The notes below the pieces were generated by a model that was not told where the DNA came from, ran no database searches, and saw only the letters and a program-made list of their open reading frames with translations. From contig JAQGOG010000093.1 of the NCBI GenBank assembly GCA_028293765.1, forward strand, positions 34,197 to 98,196: 64,000 nt of DNA, in the 5' to 3' direction. A program made the translations under genes and the position numbers. This stretch comes from Gammaproteobacteria bacterium (GTDB lineage Bacteria; Pseudomonadota; Gammaproteobacteria; Steroidobacterales; Steroidobacteraceae). Below are positions 51,174 through 59,694 of the stretch, one piece after another. Within the stretch, counting starts at the first letter, position 1. Each line of letters begins with the position of its first letter.

Positions 51174-52415
51174 TCAGCCGCTGAGGCCGGATATCGAATC
51201 CAATGTTTCGATCAGGGCTGTCATCTCCGCCGGCGCGGTGTAGTGGACGAAGGAAACCCGGACCGCACCGCGAGCCGGGTCCACGCCCATGGCCTCCAGC
51301 ACTCGGACCGCGTAGAAGTTGCCGTACCCCGTCATGAAGCCACGTTGCGCAAGTGCTTTTACGACCGCCGCGGGATCAGCGGCATGCGTCACGAACGAAA
51401 CCGTGGCGGCACGTTCGTGCGCAGTCGCCGGCCCAAGGAGGCGGACGCCTTTGCGAGCTTTCAGGTACTCCAGCAACGCGGAGAGTAGGGGAGTTTCAGC
51501 GTTTCGTAACAACTCACGCACGCGCTGCGGCCGTGTCGCCACGCCACCGCCCCCGTGGTGCGCATCAAGAGCGTCGAAGTACTCGGCTATGCCGCGTGCC
51601 GCTGCGATCTGCGCATGATCGGGCCCGGCGGGCACCAATCTCTTGGACAGTTCGCCCGCGTTGAAGTAATGCCCTTCATTGCTCAGCTGATCCATCAACT
51701 TACGGCGCACTACCATCAGTCCCTGGTGGGTGCCGTAGGTCTTGTAGAGCGAGAAGAGATAGATATCCGCGCCTGATTGCGTCACATCGGGCAATCCATG
51801 CGGTGCCCACGCTACTCCATCGACTACCGTGATGACCCCTGCCGCCCGTGCTTTGGCGGTGATCTGTGCCACCGGATTGATGTGCGCGACGACGTTCGAA
51901 GCGTGCGGAAAGACGAGCAGCCGAGTACGGTCCGTCAACAGCCGATCGAGCGCCGCGACCGGCAGCGTCCCCGATTCCCGATCGACGCGCCACTCTTTGA
52001 CCACGATCCCGTGTGCCGCGAGCCGCCGCCACGCGCCGCTGTTGGCTTCGTGGTCTTGATCGGTGACGATGATCTCATCGCCCGGCTTGAGCAGAGCGCG
52101 GAAGGCCTGCGCAAGCACATAGGTATTTTGCGAAGTCGAGGGCCCGAAGTGCACCTCGTCCGACGTGACGCCAAGATATTCCGCCAGGCGCGCACGAGCC
52201 GCGTCCATCCACTCGCCGGCTTCCGTCGAGGCGGGGTAGGGGTAGTACGGCTGCACCTTCAGGCGCCGATAATATTCGTTGAGGCGGCTGACGACCTGCC
52301 CGCAAGAATAGGAGCCGCCGGCGTTCTCGAAAAAGGCCTGTCCCGCGAGGGACGGCTCCGCGAACGCGGGAAACTGGCTGCGGACGAAATTCAGATCCAG
52401 GCGTGACTCGACCAT
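51174..52415 (-). CDS. Class V aminotransferase-fold PLP enzyme (cysteine-desulfurase-like)
   Basis: The 413-residue protein has the class V fold: FFENAGGSYSCGQVV at the start, FGPSTSQNTYVLAQA for PLP phosphate, a His in TDQDHEANSG, the VDGVAWAPHGLPD segment and the Schiff-base Lys in FSLYKTYGTHQG (about 235). It lacks the mobile Cys loop typical of IscS, so desulfurase activity is doubtful; a lyase or aminotransferase role is open. It is the first gene of the leftward cluster and diverges from the M14 peptidase gene. Confidence 0.85.
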   Translation of the reverse strand: MVESRLDLNFVRSQFPAFAEPSLAGQAFFENAGGSYSCGQVVSRLNEYYRRLKVQPYYPYPASTEAGEWMDAARARLAEYLGVTSDEVHFGPSTSQNTYVLAQAFRALLKPGDEIIVTDQDHEANSGAWRRLAAHGIVVKEWRVDRESGTLPVAALDRLLTDRTRLLVFPHASNVVAHINPVAQITAKARAAGVITVVDGVAWAPHGLPDVTQSGADIYLFSLYKTYGTHQGLMVVRRKLMDQLSNEGHYFNAGELSKRLVPAGPDHAQIAAARGIAEYFDALDAHHGGGGVATRPQRVRELLRNAETPLLSALLEYLKARKGVRLLGPATAHERAATVSFVTHAADPAAVVKALAQRGFMTGYGNFYAVRVLEAMGVDPARGAVRVSFVHYTAPAEMTALIETLDSISGLSG

Positions 52416-52434
52416 TTTCCGTTCCCCATGTTCC

Positions 52435-52450
52435 ACGACCTGGTGGTCGT
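52435..52450. promoter_or_regulatory. Palindrome ACGACC-N4-GGTCGT in a divergent promoter
   Basis: ACGACC (52435-52440) and GGTCGT (52445-52450) form a perfect 6-bp inverted repeat with spacer TGGT, in the 102-bp gap between the leftward aminotransferase-fold gene and the rightward M14 peptidase gene. The same half-sites with the same spacing occur at 60981-60996 in another divergent gap. Confidence 0.5.
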
Positions 52451-52517
52451 TGGCGCCGATGATCGCATATGCTGCCGGTCACGAAAATCTCCGCAGCCGT
52501 GCCGTGAGGGAAGGTTC

Positions 52518-55352
52518 ATGCTGACCAGGCCGCTTGGCATCCTGACTCTGATCCTGCTGTTACCCGGCTTCGTTCACGCACAGGCGGCCCCTGACACTCC
52601 CGAGGCCGGCTCAATCGATGAGATCGCGCGGGCGACGACGGAACCGCGCTTCCTGTCGCCATGGGTCGCGTACTTGCCGGCTTCGTCGACGGTCGTCTCG
52701 CCAAGGGGATTCCTGCACAGAATTCCGGGCGCACCTGGTGAGCTCGTCGACTCTACGACCGCGTATGCCTACAGTCGAGCGCTTGCCGCGTCCTCACCGC
52801 GCGTGCGGCTCTTCACTATCGGGCGATCCGAGGAAGGCCGGGACATCGTGCTGCTCGCAATTGCGGACGAAGCCGGCATCCAGCAGTTGGATCGGCTGAA
52901 GGCCGCAACCGGAGCGCTTGCCGACCCGCGCAAGACCGATCCGGCGGCCGCGGAACGGATCGTCGCGACCGGGCGGCCGATCTACTACTTCAACGCGGCA
53001 TTGCATTCGGATGAGACGGGCTCGACCGAAGCGGTGCTGGAGCTTGCCTATCGGCTCGCCGTGTCGGATCAGCCGATGATTCGCAACATTCGCGAGAATC
53101 TCGTCGTGCTCATCAACCCGGTTTCCAATCCGGATGGCCGCGACAAGCAGGTGGAGTGGTTCTACCGCTTTCTGAAGGGTAAGACGGAGCTCGCGCAACT
53201 GCCGCGACAGGCGCCGCCGTACTGGTCGAAGTACGCCTTCGTCGACATCAATCGCGATGCGCACCAACAGGTGCACGAGACGACCAAGGCGGTTTATCGG
53301 ATGTTCTACGACTGGCACCCGACGGTCGTTCACGATCTGCACGAGAGCGTCGCGTTGCTGTTGACGTGGAACGGTACGGGTCCCGTGAACGAGCACGTCG
53401 ACCCGCTGTCCTACAGCGAGCGGCTGGAGCTCAGCTTTCATGAAGTCCAGACGCTCGGCGGGCTGGGCATGCCCGGAGTGTGGACGTGGAACTTCGGCGA
53501 CGACTTCGCGCACCTTTTCCTGGATTCCATCGCCCTCAATCACAACTCCATTGGCCGCGGATATGAGACGTTTGGCAACGGCACCGCCGAGACGCTCGAA
53601 CAGACGGCACCGGCCGACGAAACCTCGCTCGAGTGGTATCGTCCCTCGCCCCCGCCGGCTGGAAAGTTTCGCTGGTCGGCACGCGATAATGTCAACTACA
53701 ACGAGACAGCCGCGCTAGCGGCCCTCGATCGCGCCTCGCAGGAGTCGCAGACCCTGCTCAGGAACTTCTATCTGAAGGGCCTGCATTCCTGGCAGGCGGG
53801 AGTAACACAGGCGCCGTATGCGTTTCTCATTCCGGACGACCAAGGCGACCCCACGCGCGTCTCGCAGTTGGTGGCCCGGCTGCTGTCGCTGGGAATCGAA
53901 GTGCACCGCGCCGCGGCGGGATTCACAGTGAAGGAGGGCGCGTTTCCGGCCGGCACCTACGTCGTCAGGCTCGATCAGCCTTACCGGAACTATGCGGTGG
54001 ACCTGTTGACCGCTCAGCACTTTGCGAAGGATGCCGGCGAGCCTTACGATGATGTTTCGTGGGAGCTGCCAGCGCACTATCACCTCGACGTGGTGGCGAC
54101 CGCCGATCCGCAGGTGCGCGCGGCAAAGCTTACGGCACTCACCGAAGCTCCCCATCCGCCGGGACGGGTCGCGGGCACGGGGACGGCTTATGTGTTGAAA
54201 GATACCGGGCAGGAAGGGCTGCTCGAGGCCCGCTACCGGTTGGCGCGTTTCAAGGTTTCCGTTGCTGAGCACTCATTCAATATGAGTGGCGCCGAATACC
54301 CCGCGGGGTCGTGGATTCTTGCCGCGCAGTCGGGCCTTGCCGATGCCGTGCGGGACACGGCTGCGCAACTGGGGCTGAGTTTCGAAGCAGTTGGTTCGGT
54401 TCCGGACGTGTCGAGTCATACCGCGCCGGTGCCGCGCCTGGGAGTGTGGGTGCCCTGGGCGGATACCGACACCATCGGCTGGCTGCGATACTCGCTGGAC
54501 CAGCGCCATATTCCTTACATCTACGTTCGGGATGAAGACATCCGCGCCGGCAAGCTCCGCGACAAGTACGACGTGCTGCTCTATGGTCACGTCGATCTCG
54601 AGCTCGCCGAGCAGATCCAGGGAATCCCCAAAGCCTGGGGCCCGATGCCGTTCAAGAAGACGCGCACGACGCCGAGTTTCGGCACGCCTGCGGAGTCTGA
54701 CGACATTACCGGCGGCATCAGCTGGAACGGGCTCGCGGAGCTGCAGCGCTTCGTCGACACCGGAGGCTTGCTCATCACGCTCGGAAGCGGCTCGATGTTG
54801 CCTCTGGAAGGCGGCATCGTCCGCGGGGTCCGCCGCGAATCAGGCGGCGTGCCGCGAAGTACACAAGGCGGCGGAGCCGCCGCGGCCGCTGCCGCAAATG
54901 ACGCGGTGACTCGGACACCCGGCGCGCACCTGCGAGTTTCGTTCTTGCGACCCGATCACCCGATCGCGTACGGCTACTCTCCGCGTACGTATGTTTTCCG
55001 CCAGAATTTCCCGCTGTACGCAGTCCCGCGGCGCTGGCTGCGAATGGCTTACTGCACCACTTGCCTCGACGGCCCGCTTGATCCGAGCGGCATCGTGCTC
55101 CAATGGGGCGATCGCGACGGTATGCCGTTCCTCGTCAGCGGACAGGTGTGGGGCGAAGACAATCTGATCGGACGCCCCGCCATCCTGGACCTGCCAGAAG
55201 GCTCGGGCCACGTGGTGGCGTTCAACTTCAATCCGCTCCACCGCGACCTCAATCGCGGCGATCAACGGATGCTGTGGAACGCCATCATCAACTGGCACGC
55301 GATCCTGGCAAACCCCGCGACCCGGGGAACTTCAAAGCAGGGGAGGGGCTGA
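52518..55352 (+). CDS. Secreted M14 zinc carboxypeptidase-like protein
   Basis: The 944-residue protein has a signal peptide (about 1-21, LILLLPGFVHAQ) and an M14 carboxypeptidase domain near residues 50-370. The zinc ligands are visible as HSDE in NAALHSDETGSTE (HxxE) and the later His in VVHDLHESV; NPVSNPDGRD and DINRDAH are substrate-binding motifs. A second half of about 500 residues lacks a recognised catalytic motif and includes an Ala-rich stretch. It is likely periplasmic or secreted. ATG 52518 has GAGGGAAGG just upstream. A dehalogenase-like gene follows after 2 bp. Confidence 0.85.
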   Translation: MLTRPLGILTLILLLPGFVHAQAAPDTPEAGSIDEIARATTEPRFLSPWVAYLPASSTVVSPRGFLHRIPGAPGELVDSTTAYAYSRALAASSPRVRLFTIGRSEEGRDIVLLAIADEAGIQQLDRLKAATGALADPRKTDPAAAERIVATGRPIYYFNAALHSDETGSTEAVLELAYRLAVSDQPMIRNIRENLVVLINPVSNPDGRDKQVEWFYRFLKGKTELAQLPRQAPPYWSKYAFVDINRDAHQQVHETTKAVYRMFYDWHPTVVHDLHESVALLLTWNGTGPVNEHVDPLSYSERLELSFHEVQTLGGLGMPGVWTWNFGDDFAHLFLDSIALNHNSIGRGYETFGNGTAETLEQTAPADETSLEWYRPSPPPAGKFRWSARDNVNYNETAALAALDRASQESQTLLRNFYLKGLHSWQAGVTQAPYAFLIPDDQGDPTRVSQLVARLLSLGIEVHRAAAGFTVKEGAFPAGTYVVRLDQPYRNYAVDLLTAQHFAKDAGEPYDDVSWELPAHYHLDVVATADPQVRAAKLTALTEAPHPPGRVAGTGTAYVLKDTGQEGLLEARYRLARFKVSVAEHSFNMSGAEYPAGSWILAAQSGLADAVRDTAAQLGLSFEAVGSVPDVSSHTAPVPRLGVWVPWADTDTIGWLRYSLDQRHIPYIYVRDEDIRAGKLRDKYDVLLYGHVDLELAEQIQGIPKAWGPMPFKKTRTTPSFGTPAESDDITGGISWNGLAELQRFVDTGGLLITLGSGSMLPLEGGIVRGVRRESGGVPRSTQGGGAAAAAAANDAVTRTPGAHLRVSFLRPDHPIAYGYSPRTYVFRQNFPLYAVPRRWLRMAYCTTCLDGPLDPSGIVLQWGDRDGMPFLVSGQVWGEDNLIGRPAILDLPEGSGHVVAFNFNPLHRDLNRGDQRMLWNAIINWHAILANPATRGTSKQGRG

Positions 55353-55354
55353 AG

Positions 55355-56188
55355 ATGGCGGATTGGCGACTAGAGCGGGATTACCGTTTTCGGGGGCAGG
55401 GGGTTCGCTACTCGATCACCGGCGAGGGGCCGCCGCTCGTGTTCGTACACGGCACGCCGTTTTCCTCTTACGTGTGGCATCGGGTGATTCCCCATTTCGT
55501 GGAGTCCCATCGGGTGCACTGCTACGACCTGCTCGGTTATGGGCAGTCCGAGCAACGAGAGGGACAGGATGTCTCGCTCGGCGTGCAAAATGCCTTGCTG
55601 GCGGAATTGCTCGATCACTGGGGGCTAGAGCGCCCCGATGTGGTGGCGCACGACTTTGGTGGCGCGACCGCGCTGCGTACACACCTTGTCAACGGCAAGG
55701 ACTACCGCACTCTCACGCTGATTGATCCGGTGGCACTGGCCCCTTGGGGCTCGCCCTTCGTGCAGCATGTGCGCCAGCATGAGGCGGCCTTCAGCGGCAT
55801 TCCAGCCTACATTCATCGGGCAATCGTGCCGGCTTATGTGCGGGGCGCTATTCGGCGGGCTATCCCGGACGACGAGCTGGCACCCTATGTCGAGCCCTGG
55901 TTGGGCGCGGTGGGGCAGGCGGCGTTCTATCGCCAGATTGCACAGATGGACCAGCGGTATACCGACGAAGTGACGCCGCGCTACGGCGAGGTGACCTGTC
56001 CCACCTTGATTTTATGGGGCGAGGAGGATCAATGGATACCGATTGAGCGCGGCCGACAGCTGCAGCAAGCTATTCCCGGAGCCGTGTTTCGCTCGATCCC
56101 CAAAGCGGGACACCTGGTTCAGGAGGATGCGCCCGAGGCCATCGTAGCGCTGCTGCTTGGTTTTCTCCCAACGGCGTCGGGCAGATGA
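55355..56188 (+). CDS. Alpha/beta hydrolase with Asp nucleophile (dehalogenase-like)
   Basis: The 277-residue enzyme has the alpha/beta hydrolase core: oxyanion loop FVHGTPFSSYVWH (about 27-39), DLLGYGQSEQ, the nucleophile elbow HDFGGATAL with Asp in place of Ser, and the C-terminal acid/base pair in LILWGEEDQWIP and KAGHLVQEDAPE. Asp at the elbow is the signature of haloalkane and fluoroacetate dehalogenases. The halide-binding Trp or Asn residues cannot be placed with certainty, so a non-dehalogenase member is possible. It is co-directional with the M14 gene, 2 bp after its stop. Confidence 0.85.
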   Translation: MADWRLERDYRFRGQGVRYSITGEGPPLVFVHGTPFSSYVWHRVIPHFVESHRVHCYDLLGYGQSEQREGQDVSLGVQNALLAELLDHWGLERPDVVAHDFGGATALRTHLVNGKDYRTLTLIDPVALAPWGSPFVQHVRQHEAAFSGIPAYIHRAIVPAYVRGAIRRAIPDDELAPYVEPWLGAVGQAAFYRQIAQMDQRYTDEVTPRYGEVTCPTLILWGEEDQWIPIERGRQLQQAIPGAVFRSIPKAGHLVQEDAPEAIVALLLGFLPTASGR

Positions 56189-56326
56189 TGGGGAGCAGAT
56201 GAACTGACAGCCGCGCCGGGGACGCATCGCATCGCGCGCTCGCTGTCGCCGCAGCCCACTGCCTGCAATCCAGCTTTGCATGCAGATAGGAAAATGCTCG
56301 TCTGCTGGTGTTAAAATTCGCGGAAT

Positions 56327-58111
56327 ATGCGAACCCAAAATTTCTGTCTTGGCCTTTTGGCCTGCTTTTCTCTCGTTGCCGCGACATCGCTGAGTGCCAA
56401 AGCCGCCTCCGTCGAGGCGCGCCTTGCCGAGCAAAACGCGCTTTTTGACGAGTACTATGAGACCGATCTCAAGGCGCACCCCGAACTCGCGACGGCCTAC
56501 GGAGATTACCGCTACAACGATCAGCTGAACGACTATTCGCTGGCCGCGATCACCAGCGACCACGGCCGCGACCAGGAGTTCCTTGCGCGCCTGAAGGGCA
56601 TAGCGACCACCGGCTTCACCGAGCAGGAGGCGCTATCTCACGAAGTTTTGCTGCGAGTGCTGGAACAGCGCAGCGCCAACTACGACTTCAAGGAATACGA
56701 GATGCCGGTCAACCAGATGGATGGCCCACAGGTCCATCTTGCTGATCTGCCGCTCGCCGTTCCCTTCGACTCTGTGAAGCAGTACGAAGACTACATTGCT
56801 CGCCTCCACCAGATTCCGCGGGTGTTTACGCAGACGGAAGAAGTCCTTCGTGCGGGCAAGAGCGACCGCCTCATGCCGGTGCGCTTCCTGCTCGAGAAAG
56901 TCCCTGCACAATGTCTGGGAGTGATCGCGGCAGATCCTTTCCTGCTGCCCACGAAGAAATTTCCGAGCAGCATCTCGCCGGAGGACCAACGGCGCCTCGG
57001 CAAGGAGATTACTGAGGCGGTCGTCAATGAGGTGCTGCCGGCCTACCTGGCATTCGCCAATTTCGTTGCCGAAGAATATGCCCCTTACGGCCGCGCCACG
57101 CTCGCCGTTACCTCACTGCCTGGCGGTGAGAAGCGCTATCTGAACGACATCCGCAGCCGCACGACCCTCAGCAAGCTCACCCCCGATCAGATCCATCAGA
57201 TCGGGCTGCATGAGATCGAGCGCATTCAGGCCGAGATGCTGGCTATCGCGCATCGCGCTGGCTTCGCGGATCTCGCTGCGTTTCGCGAGTCGGTGAGAAC
57301 CAATCCGAAGTACCGCGCTACGTCTGCGGAACAGATCGTCGATGACTTCCGCAAGTACATCGCTCAGATGCAACCGAAGCTGCCGGAGCTGTTCGGTTTC
57401 ATTCCGGGATCGCCGGTCACAGTCGAACCGATGCCTGATTTCCAGTCCGGCAACGCTACTCACTATCAAACAGGCACGCCCGACGGCAAGCGGCCGGGCC
57501 GCGTCGTGGTTGCAGTGGCCAATGCCGCGCAACGCTCCCTCATCAATGACGAGGCGACGGCGTATCACGAGGGAATACCGGGACACCACATGCAGTTGTC
57601 CGTAGCGCAAAAGCTCCCCGATCTGCCGAAGTTCCGCCGGCACGGCGGCAATTCCGGCTACGTGGAGGGTTGGGCACTCTATTCCGAGCAACTCGGCAAG
57701 GAAGTGGATTTCTATCAGGACCCCAGCAGCGACTACGGCCGCCTGTCCAGTGAGCTCTTCCGCGCCGTACGCCTGGTGGTGGATACGGGCATCCACTCGA
57801 AGGGATGGACCCGCGATCAGGTGGTTGAATTCTTTCGCAAATCCGGCGCCGTTGACGAGCCCACGCTCCAGGCTGAAACCGACCGTTACATCGCGTGGCC
57901 GGCACAAGCACTCGCTTACAAGCTCGGCCAACTCAAATTCCGCGAACTGCGGGATCGCGCCCAAAAGGACCTGGGGACGCAATTCGATATCCGCAGCTTT
58001 CACGACGAGATGCTGAACGGCGGCGTGCTGCCGCTCGATTTGTTGGACTCCCGCACCGATAGCTGGATCAAAGAGCAGAAACACCGACCCAAGGTTGCCG
58101 CCGCGAATTGA
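56327..58111 (+). CDS. Secreted DUF885-family protein (putative metallopeptidase)
   Basis: The 594-residue protein has a signal peptide (about 1-26, SLVAATSLSAKA) and the DUF885 domain over most of its length. The motif AYHEGIPGHHMQLSVAQ (about 408-424) is the HExxPGHH signature of the family, and WALYSEQLGKEVDFY with a further Glu follows as a likely metal ligand. DUF885 proteins are predicted zinc peptidases, some carboxypeptidase-like, in the periplasm. No proven substrate. It follows the alpha/beta hydrolase gene after 138 bp. Confidence 0.88.
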   Translation: MRTQNFCLGLLACFSLVAATSLSAKAASVEARLAEQNALFDEYYETDLKAHPELATAYGDYRYNDQLNDYSLAAITSDHGRDQEFLARLKGIATTGFTEQEALSHEVLLRVLEQRSANYDFKEYEMPVNQMDGPQVHLADLPLAVPFDSVKQYEDYIARLHQIPRVFTQTEEVLRAGKSDRLMPVRFLLEKVPAQCLGVIAADPFLLPTKKFPSSISPEDQRRLGKEITEAVVNEVLPAYLAFANFVAEEYAPYGRATLAVTSLPGGEKRYLNDIRSRTTLSKLTPDQIHQIGLHEIERIQAEMLAIAHRAGFADLAAFRESVRTNPKYRATSAEQIVDDFRKYIAQMQPKLPELFGFIPGSPVTVEPMPDFQSGNATHYQTGTPDGKRPGRVVVAVANAAQRSLINDEATAYHEGIPGHHMQLSVAQKLPDLPKFRRHGGNSGYVEGWALYSEQLGKEVDFYQDPSSDYGRLSSELFRAVRLVVDTGIHSKGWTRDQVVEFFRKSGAVDEPTLQAETDRYIAWPAQALAYKLGQLKFRELRDRAQKDLGTQFDIRSFHDEMLNGGVLPLDLLDSRTDSWIKEQKHRPKVAAAN

Positions 58112-58251
58112 AGCCGGCGAGCCCGGCGTGCCTCCATTACAACTGTAATGCGGCCGGTTCGTGGTGAAATCGAACTGAGACAGCGCACTCCCATATTCAG
58201 CATGCGGGATTCGAAAGAACTCTGGTGGAACTGATATGAAGGGGTGCCGCC

Positions 58252-58983
58252 TTGGTGAGCCACGAGCATTCAAACCCACGACGAGCCTCCTGCCCGTCCG
58301 TGGAAAACCGTAAACTCAAAGTCGCGATTGCGCATCGGAATCCCCTCGTGTGTGCGGGGCTCGAAGCTGCATTGAAGGCGCAAGGCGATTTCGAGATCGT
58401 TGCCTCGCAGCCTGACTACGAGTGCGCAGGCACCGGAGAGGCTCAGCTCAGTTCCGTTCGCCTCGTCGTAACGGACTGTGCAACTGGGTTGCTGCTTGCT
58501 GCTCGAGGGAAGGGGACCGACATCCTGATCGTGACTCATGACGAGCGTGAATTGAGCATTCGACGGGCAGTCGAGTTGGGCATCCGCGGGTACCTGTTGC
58601 TCACCGCAAGCCTGGAGGCGGTCGCGCGCGCGGTTCGCTGCGTGCATGAAGGTGGTACCGCAATCGAGCCGGCCGTGGCGGCGAACCTGGTAAGCAGCGT
58701 TTCTGCTCCTGCACTGACGCCCAGGGAGCTCGATGTGCTGCGCCTCGTGATGTCGGGCGCCAGCGATAAAGTTATCGCGAACAGACTCGGGACGACCGTG
58801 GGAACCGTGAAATGTCACGTCAAGTCCATCCTGGGAAAGCTGAACGTCTCCAGCCGAACTGAAGCGGCGGCAGTCAGTCATCGTCGGGGTCTCGTCCCGG
58901 AGGAGATTGACAGCGAAGCCGAGGCCGTACCGAGTGAGGTCCGCCGTCAGACTGTGCCCCGGCAACCGGAAGTTTGTTTCTAG
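58252..58983 (+). CDS. LuxR-type regulator with a degenerate receiver domain
   Basis: The 243-residue protein has a receiver-like N-terminal domain and a C-terminal LuxR helix-turn-helix (about 155-215: LTPRELDVLRLVMSGASDKV, then NRLGTTVGTVKCHVKSILGK). The receiver keeps an acceptor-like Asp75 (VVTDCAT) but the acidic pair is replaced (AIAHRNPLV where IADDHPLV is usual) and the conserved Lys of GYLLK is Leu (GYLLLT). It is unlikely to be phosphorylated in the normal way. No kinase gene is adjacent. Start is TTG 58252 or GTG 58255. Confidence 0.85.
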   Translation: MVSHEHSNPRRASCPSVENRKLKVAIAHRNPLVCAGLEAALKAQGDFEIVASQPDYECAGTGEAQLSSVRLVVTDCATGLLLAARGKGTDILIVTHDERELSIRRAVELGIRGYLLLTASLEAVARAVRCVHEGGTAIEPAVAANLVSSVSAPALTPRELDVLRLVMSGASDKVIANRLGTTVGTVKCHVKSILGKLNVSSRTEAAAVSHRRGLVPEEIDSEAEAVPSEVRRQTVPRQPEVCF

Positions 58984-59034
58984 AGCGACCGAATACGGCC
59001 ATCCCAGCGATCGGTCAGCGACGTTGGTTGGCTT

Positions 59035-59685
59035 CTAAGGGTCGGGAGCGGGACGCTTCGGCCGGCGGACGGTCCTCACCTTGCCGCTGCTTCCTCCTCC
59101 GCAGAAGAACTGATCGCCGCCATCGGACTCGAGCCCCGAAACGACCACTCCGGGCGGCATCTCGAGCCTTTCCAGGACCTCTCCCGTGCGAGGATCGACT
59201 CGCCTCAATTCGCTCTCGTCACCTTCCCAGGTGCCGTGCCAGAGCTCTCCGTCGATCCAGGTGACCCCGGTGACGAAGCGGTTGGACTCGATCGTGCGAA
59301 GAATCGCCCCTGTTTGGGGATCGACTTGATGGATCTTCCGGTCCCGATACTGCCCCACCCAGAGCGTCCCTTCGGCCCACGTGAGCCCCGAGTCACCGCC
59401 GCCGCCGGGCGCCGGGATCGTGGCGAGCACACGGCCGGTCTTCGGATCGATCTTCTGGATGCGATCCTCGGCGAGCTGAAACAGGTGCTGGCCGTCGAAG
59501 GCCGTTCCTGCATGCGCGGCGACATCGATCGAGCGCAGCGTCTTCCCGCTCGCAGGATCGAAGGCGTTCAGCTTGTCTCCAGCAGCAAACCAGACGTGCT
59601 GACCGTCATACGTGACTCCATGCACGCTGTCGGCACCTGAAAAGGGTCCGTACTCACGGACGATTTCGGCGGTTGATCGACTCAT
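59035..59685 (-). CDS. Beta-propeller protein (glutamine-cyclotransferase/Vgb-like fold)
   Basis: The 216-residue protein has about five repeats of the propeller type, each with a G-x-x-x-x-G-x-x-L/V-W pattern: HGVTYDGQHVWFAAG, GTAFDGQHLFQLAE, GLTWAEGTLWVGQ and GVTWIDGELWHGT, alternating with Asp-Pro-x-Thr-Gly turns. It lacks a signal peptide. Relatives include bacterial glutaminyl-peptide cyclotransferases and virginiamycin B lyases, but it is smaller than both, so activity is uncertain. It reads leftward and lies 9 bp after the winged-helix regulator gene, an apparent operon. Confidence 0.75.
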   Translation of the reverse strand: MSRSTAEIVREYGPFSGADSVHGVTYDGQHVWFAAGDKLNAFDPASGKTLRSIDVAAHAGTAFDGQHLFQLAEDRIQKIDPKTGRVLATIPAPGGGGDSGLTWAEGTLWVGQYRDRKIHQVDPQTGAILRTIESNRFVTGVTWIDGELWHGTWEGDESELRRVDPRTGEVLERLEMPPGVVVSGLESDGGDQFFCGGGSSGKVRTVRRPKRPAPDP

Positions 59686-59694
59686 GCCTCCATC

